Below, one piece after another: positions 58,428 to 64,000 of a stretch of 64,000 nucleotides of DNA. A program made the translations under genes and the position numbers. The DNA comes from Opisthocomus hoazin (lineage: Eukaryota > Chordata > Aves > Opisthocomiformes > Opisthocomidae), in the NCBI RefSeq assembly GCF_030867145.1, contig NC_134419.1:1-64000 (forward strand), in the 5' to 3' direction. How positions within the stretch are numbered: position 1 is the first letter of the stretch; each line of letters starts with the position of its first letter. The notes under the pieces are model-generated. The model saw only the letters and a list, made by a program, of their open reading frames with translations, searched no databases and was not told where the DNA came from.

Positions 58428-59445
58428 GCATCCGAGTCACATGATGAGCTGCTTGTATGCAAAGAGCAACATAGACATCAAGATCCCAGGAAGGTCTGTG
58501 ATACAGAAGACAGACCACACAAATGACACAACACCACAGACACAGGCTGGAACTGTCCTGCCCACTTGGGCTAAAGAGAAACCCCTTCCCTTGACCCACC
58601 CAAAGGGGCCTGTTCCTGAACAGCCCTCTCCCCTACACTAACTTCACAAGCCCTCCCCACAATGCCCAACCGTGATCCCCTCCCTCCAGACTCTCCCCAG
58701 CCCCTGCAACTCAATTTAGCTTTCAGAGGGCCAGGGCTCAAAATCCATCCTCGACCGAAAATGCATTGGGTATATCTGGGATGCTCCTGCAGTCAACAGG
58801 TTGCGCTTCACCACTGGAAAAAGAAAAAACCCAGAAACAGTGCTGACAGTAACCAGCACATTGGTTGAGACCAACTTCTTCCACAACAACCCCCTTCTCA
58901 GAAGAACCGGGGCGCACTCCACTCACCTGCTCGTTCCAGAGTTGGACACTGTGGTCATCATCGCTTCTGGTACCTAAGATACCAAGAGACACAAAACCAT
59001 CATTGTGCCTGCGAGAAGTCACCCACCCCACTCACCTCAAATGATTGTGCAATGCAAAAGGCGTCTGCAAAACCAAGAGAGACATGGCTGACTGCGGAGC
59101 CACGCAATATTTTGCTCTTACACACTGACCTGGCCAGCAACAGTCTCACCTTCTCAGACCTCTTGTCAGCATGCTCCTTCACCTCTCCACGGCTATGTGC
59201 GGCACCCGCAAGAAATCAAAGCAAACAGAACATGCTGAGATACTGCCCCAAACCGCCACCTGCCCACACTGATTCCCATCTCCTGCTCTGTTACCTTGGA
59301 TGCTCGCCCACCCTGCCCCTGCCATTTACAACTTGCCATGTTGAGGCTCAAGTGCCACCTGTAAAATACAAATAACAACAGATGCTTAGAACTCCACCAC
59401 CAACACCACACCTGAAAAATAGCTGCTACTCCAGCCCACTAGTCA
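58428..59445 (-). pseudogene. Dispersed long-type copy of the mini-exon unit, 3' part
   Basis: Minus-strand segments: e4 59211-59156 (...KEHADKRSEK), e5 59064-59036 (29 nt, 12 shorter than elsewhere), e6 58966-58927 (40 nt; SDDDHSVQLWNEQ, WD40-like ending), e7 from 58813. The e4 acceptor reads GCGG instead of CAG. Segment e3 (WHLSLNMASCKWQGQ) lies near 59358-59310. At 59445 the copy is broken by a minisatellite and a CR1. Confidence 0.5.
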
Positions 59446-59695
59446 TAGCTCCCACCCTTTTTCGGCCTCCAATTTTTCTGGCCTTTACCTACCCTCCGAC
59501 CTCCCACCCTTTTTCAGCCTCCAATTTTTCTGGCCTCTACCTACCCTCCGACCTCCCACCCTTTTTCAGCCTCCAATTTTTCTGGCCTCTACCTACCCTC
59601 CGACCTCCCACCCTTTTTCAGCCTCCAATTTTTCTGTCCTCTACTTCCCTCAGGCCTCCCACCCCTTTTCAGCCTCTGGAAAAAAAAACAAACAC
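59446..59695 (+). repeat. 52-bp minisatellite, plus orientation
   Basis: ACCCTCCGACCTCCCACCCT recurs at 59491, 59543 and 59595. About 4.5 units of CTGGCCTCTACC...CAGCCTCCAATTTTT, inserted in the mini-exon unit directly beside the CR1 3' end. Confidence 0.9.
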
Positions 59696-59781
59696 AAACC
59701 ACACAGAATCACAGAATGGTAGGGGTTGGAAGGGACCTCTGTGGGTCATCTAGTCCAACCCTCCTGCCCAAGCAGGGTCAC

Positions 59782-62587
59782 CTACAGCAGGCTGCACAGG
59801 ACCTTGTCCAGGCGGGGCTGGAATATCTCCAGAGAAGTAGACTCCACAGCCTCCCTGGGCAGCCTGTTCCAGTACTCCATCACCCTCAGAGGGAAGAAGT
59901 TCTTCCTCATGTTCAGCTGGAGCTCCCTGTGCCTCAGTTTGTGCCCGTTGCCCCTTGTCCTGTCACTGGGCACCACTGAAAAAAAGTTTGGCCCCATCCT
60001 CCTGACACCCACCCTTCAGATATTTGTAAGCATTTATTAGGTCCCCTCGCAGCCTTCTCTTCTCCAGGCTGAACAAGCCCAGCTCCCTCAGCCTCTCCTC
60101 ACAGGAGAGATGTTCCAGTCCCCTCACCATCCTTGTAGTCCTCCGCTGGACTCTCTCCAGTAGCTCTTCATCTTTCTTGAACTGGGGAGCCCCGAACTGG
60201 ACACAGTACTCCAGATGAGGCCTCACCAGGGCAGTGTAGAGGGGAAGGAGAACCTCCCTCGACCTGCTGGCCACACTCTTCCTAATGCACCCCAGGATCC
60301 CATTGGCTTTCTTGGCAGCCAGGGCACACTGCTGGCTCATGGTCAACCTGTCGTCCACCAAGACACCCAGGTCCCTCTGCACAGAGCTGCTCTCCAGCTG
60401 GTCCACCCCAAGCCTGTAATGATGCATGGGTTTGTTCCTTCCCAGGGGCAGGACCCTGCATTTGCCTTTGTTGAACCTCATCAGGTTCCTCTCTGCCCAA
60501 CTTTGCAGCCTGTCCAGGTCACGCTGAATGGCAGCACAGCCTTCCGGTGTGTCTACCACACCTCCCAGTTTGGTGTCATCAGCAAACTTGCTGAGGGTAC
60601 ATTCCAACTCTTCATCCAGGTCGTTGATGAAGAAGTTAAACAAGACTGGGCCCAGTACTGACCCCTGAGGGACACCACTAGTTACCAGCCTCCAACTAGA
60701 CTCTGCGCCGCTGATGACAACCCTCTGAGTTCTGCCATTCAGCCATTTCTCTATCCACTTCACTGACCACTCATCTAGCCCATACTTCCTGAGCTTCCCT
60801 AGGAGGATATTATGGGAGACTGTGTCGAAAGCCTTGCTGAAGACTAGGTAGACAACATCCACGGCTCTCCCTTTGTCTACCCAGCCAGTCATGTCATCAT
60901 AGAAAGCTATCAGATTGGTCAGGCATGATTTCCCCTTGGTGAATCCATGCTGACTACTCCTGATAACCTTCTTTTCCTCCACTTGCTTGATGATGGCCTC
61001 CAGGATAAGCTGCTCCATCACCTTTCCCGGGATGGAGGTGAGGCTGACCGGCCTGTAGTTCCCTGGGTCCTCCTTCTTGCCCTTTTTGAAGATTGGAGTG
61101 ACATTGGCCTTTCTCCAGTCCTCGGGCACCTCTCCTGTCCTCCAGGACCTCTCAGAGATGATGGAGAGTGGCTCAGCAGTGACATCTGCCAGCTCCCTCA
61201 GCACTCGTGGGCGCATTCCATCGGGGCCCATGGATTTGTGGACGTCCAGATCGCTTAAGTGATCCCTCACACAGTCCTCCTCGACCAAGGGAAAGTCATC
61301 CTCTCTGCAGGCTTCTTCTCTTACCTCTGGGGCCTGGGATTCCTGAGGGCCAGTCTTAGCACTGAAGACTGAAGCAAAGAAGGCATTCAGTAGCTCTGCC
61401 TTCTCCGCATCCTCCATCACCAGGACACCCGCCTCATTCAGCGGTGGCCCCACATTGTCCCTAGCCTTCCTTTTGCTGCTGATGTAGTTGAAGAAGCCCT
61501 TCTTGTTGTTTTTGACATCCCTTGCCAGCTTCAATTTCAGGTGGGCCTTGGCCTTCCTCGTCACATCGCTGCACGCTCTGACCACATTCCTGTACTCTCC
61601 CCAAGTGGCCTGCCCCTCTTTCCACATTCCATGGACCTTTCTCTTCCACCTGATCTCCGCTAGAAGCTCCTTGTTTAACCATGCAGGTCTCCTGCCTCCT
61701 TTGCTCGATTTCTTTCTCAGGGGGATGCACTGCTCCTGAGCATGGAGGAAGTGACATTTAAAGAGCGACCAGCACTCTTGGACCCCCCTGCCTTCGAGAG
61801 CCCTGGCCCATGGGATACCTCCCAGTAGCTCCTTGAAGAGGGCAAAGTCAGCCCTCCTGAGGTCCAAGGTTTTGATCCTGCTTATTGGCCTGCTTCCTCC
61901 ACACAGGATCCTGAACTCGACCATTTCATGGTCACTGCAGCCAAGTCTACCTCCGACCTTCACATCCTCCACCAGTCCCTCCTTGTTTGTTAATACAAGG
62001 TCCAGCAGAGCGCCTTTCCTTGTTGGTTCCTCCACCCCTTGCATCAGAAAGTTATCATCGATGCTCTGTAGGAACCTCCTGGATTGCGCCTGCCTAGCTG
62101 TATGGTCTTCCCAGCTGATGTCAGGGTGGTTGAAGTCCCCCATGAGAACCAGGGTCTGTGACTGTGAGGCTGCTTGCAGCTGCCTGTAGAAGGCCTCATC
62201 AATTTCCTCCTCCTGGTCAGGTGGCCTGTAGTACACACCCACCGTAATGTCACCCTTATGAGCCTGTCCCTTAATTCTAACCCACAAGCTCTCAACTCAT
62301 TCCTCATCTGCCCCCAGGCCAAGCTCAATGCATTCCAGTTGCTCCCTCACATATAGAGCAGCTCCACCACCTCTCCTTGTTGGTCTGTCTTTCCTAAAGA
62401 GTCTGTAGCCATCCATGACAGCATGCCAGTCATGTGAGTTGTCCCACCACGTTTTTGTGATGGCAACCAAGTCATAGCCGTCCTGCTGTACAATGGCTTC
62501 CAGCTCCTCCTGTTTATTGCCCATGCTACGTGCATTGGTATAGACACACTTGAACTGGGCTGTCAATCTCACCCCTGACTCTGGCAC
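59782..62587 (-). pseudogene. CR1 ORF2 (endonuclease + reverse transcriptase), inactive
   Basis: AP-like endonuclease from CVYTNARSMGNKQEEL (about 62550) to about 61950, RT about 61150-60300 ([38 protein letters not shown] at 60586-60575), then the carboxy-terminal region. An in-frame TGA at 62299-62297 (CGA to TGA would explain it) separates the endonuclease start from a 774-codon open stretch ending at 59963. The endonuclease motif reads ITKTWW (Lys codon 62455-62453) where CR1 has ITETWW, and RT motif A reads YLVFSKAFD (Val codon 60844-60842) where the catalytic Asp belongs. A shift at an A7 run (59979-59985) displaces the last ~70 codons. Confidence 0.9.
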
Positions 62588-62643
62588 GCCAAGCCTAGGC
62601 TCATCCCTAGTGAGCTGGGCGATGTCCCCTTCCCTCTTCGAAC

Positions 62644-63733
62644 CTAGTTTAAAGCCCTCTCAACGAGCCCCGCCAGCTCGTGGCCAAGAATCCTTTTTCC
62701 CCTTTGAGATAGCTGCGATCCACCTGTCGCCAGCAGGCCCGGTGCTGTGTACACCTCCCCATGATCAAAGAAGCCAAAATTTGACCGATGGCACCAGTCC
62801 CTGAGCCACCTGTTAACCAGTGAGTTTTCCTGCCCCTTTCAGTGCTGTTCCCTGCCACTGAAGGGATGGAGAAAAACCACCTGCACCCCTGATCCCTCAA
62901 CCAGTCGCCCCAGTGCCCTGAAGTCCCTTTTGATGGCCTTGGGAGTTCTCTCTGCTATCTCGTCCCTGTCAACCTGCACTACCAAGAGGGGGTAATAATC
63001 AGAAGGGCGCACCAGAACAGGGAGTTTCTTTGCAACATCCCTAACCCGGGCCCCAGGGAGGCAGCAGACTTCCCTGTGGGATGGGTCCGGTCGGCAGATC
63101 GGGCCCTCTGTTTCCCTCAGAAGGGAATCGCCTATGATAATTACCCTCCTTTTTTTCTTAGCTTGAGGTAGTTGTAATACGTGGGGCTGCCTGACTCGTT
63201 TTAGGCAACCCCCTGGATGGAGCTTCACCTACACCCACTTCCTCTGTGGCTGGTCCCTCACATTCCAGAGGCCCATATCTGTTGCTTAAGGGCAACTGGC
63301 CAGGTGAGGGAGGCCGGGGGGAGATTCGCTTGCCACCCCGAGCAGGGACCCATTTCCATTCCCCCCCATCTCTTAGGTCCCCTCTTTCTGCTCAGTGGCA
63401 AGAGGGTAGGGGGTTCTCTGCTTTTCGTGGAGCCGCCTCCTGCTGCCTCTGCCTCAGGTAGGGCAGGGTGTGGCTCCACCAGTCGATCTCTCTGTCACAC
63501 TCCCGGATGCTCCTAAACCTCTCCACTTCCTCTTTCAGCTCTGCCACCACGCTGAGCAGATCATTCACCTGCTCACACCGAACACAGCAGTTGTCTCTGC
63601 TGTCCTCCAGTACGAGCGCCAGGCTCAGGCACTCCCTGCAGCCAGAGACCTGGACACCTGCGTTCTTGCGTGGGGCCTCCGTCTGGGTCCCCACACTCCT
63701 TCTAGCAAGAGCTTTACCACGGGTGGTAACCAT
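62644..63733 (-). pseudogene. CR1 ORF1 (GDSL esterase-like), broken
   Basis: Starts at 63733 in good context (TAGCCATGG) with MVTTRGKALARRSVGTQTE, followed by a Cys-rich patch and a coiled-coil-like ELKEEVERFRSIREC. An in-frame TGA occurs at 63394-63392. The frame shifts at a seven-base T run (63150-63156), after which the esterase block I GDSLLRETEG follows, then a segment out of frame between about 62880 and 62775, and the end GHELAGLVERALN before TAG at 62646-62644. ORF1 proteins of CR1 act as nucleic-acid chaperones with an esterase domain. Confidence 0.88.
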
Positions 63734-63876
63734 GGCTAGAATATCTCCTGGATAGGCGATGCCCACTACTTGAGTAGCCAGGAGGGGGACTGCACCCTGC
63801 CTGTCGCCTTCCCCGCTTGCCCTGCCTGCGCAAACTGCCGCACAAACTGCTGCGCCACTCCCTGGCTGCTGTGCCA

Positions 63877-64000
63877 CCAACCATAACGTCGGCATGTAGC
63901 CACCAGACACCTCTTCCCTCTGACACCACACACCGATTCACCTTCCTACGGCGCTCTGCTCACCTCCTCCGTTGCTCCTCAGTGCCCATCTTGTCCCCCG
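63877..64000 (-). pseudogene. 5' part of the interrupted mini-exon copy (e1)
   Basis: ACCATAACGTCGGCATGTAGCCACC... matches 22.62-22.75 kb. Segment e1 ends at 63964 before the donor GTGAGC and runs off the window; one frame reads DKMGTEEQRR. It is the upstream continuation of the copy at 58.4-59.4 kb across the CR1; e2 is absent. Confidence 0.6.

Larger units (their letters stand above)
59703..63876 (-). mobile_element. Nearly full-length CR1 LINE
   Basis: Minus strand, about 4.17 kb. The 3' end shows the CR1 signature (ATTCTGTGATTCTGTG-type octamers at 59703-59718), and the 5' UTR is present (GCAGTTTGTGCGGCAGTTTG) up to about 63876, where mini-exon repeat sequence resumes. ORF1 and ORF2 are both present but broken (see entries). 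Non-LTR retrotransposon active in sauropsids; this copy cannot move by itself. Confidence 0.96.

Overview
The window is a chromosome end of a bird. It starts at base 1 with 4.4 kb of CCCTAA telomere repeat (C-rich strand), so the tip lies at the left and the interior at the right. The avian call rests on a nearly full-length CR1 LINE with GDSL-type ORF1 and endonuclease/RT ORF2, a second 5'-truncated CR1, solo LTRs with the ERVL-like start TGTCCTGGGTTCAGC, and a gammaretrovirus-like provirus. The species is not determined. No intact, unequivocal protein-coding gene was found.

Layout: 1-4414 telomere, with TTAGGGG/TTAGGGGG-type variants in the last 220 bp; 4448-5901 a homogeneous CpG-rich 61-bp tandem array (23 full copies plus one partial) abutting the telomere; 5.9-11.8 kb sparse subtelomeric DNA with two perfect foldbacks, a triplicated ~390-bp repeat carrying a hairpin, and degenerate short repeats; 11.86-24.33 kb a tandem array of a multi-exon unit on the minus strand. 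The array's higher-order repeat is about 3,577 bp: one long copy (about eight mini-exons of 40-141 nt and introns of about 50-230 nt) plus one 5'-truncated copy. The same family returns at 56.95-59.45 kb and 63.88-64.0 kb, where it is interrupted by a minisatellite and a CR1.

Between 27.5 and 47.9 kb lies an old, purine-rich satellite with a period of about 165 bp (two related ~83-bp halves). It has acted as a landing pad: a partial ERVL-type LTR (27.99 kb), an unidentified TG...CA insertion (30.28-31.02 kb), a 7.2-kb defective provirus with LTRs, gag and pol but no env (31.11-38.27 kb), a GC-rich segment (42.96-43.9 kb) and three solo LTRs (45.1, 46.3, 46.8 kb). From 47.94 kb the composition switches to a CpG island with a ZNF143-type promoter motif, then a second purine-rich minisatellite domain (~44-bp unit) holding paralogous exon-like segments at 43.3, 49.5 and 52.9 kb, a minus-strand poly(A) signal at 48.63 kb, and three arrays of one CCTCCCACCCC minisatellite family (73-bp and 52-bp forms, both orientations).

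Functional reading (inference): this is a typical rearranging subtelomere in which the best candidates for biology are the telomere-flanking 61-bp CpG array, which has the placement expected of a TERRA promoter, and the amplified mini-exon family. Retroelements here are decayed. The longest open frames (561 aa at 49.8-51.4 kb; 774 aa at 60.0-62.3 kb) are respectively a minisatellite artefact and a CR1 ORF2 whose two key catalytic sites are substituted.
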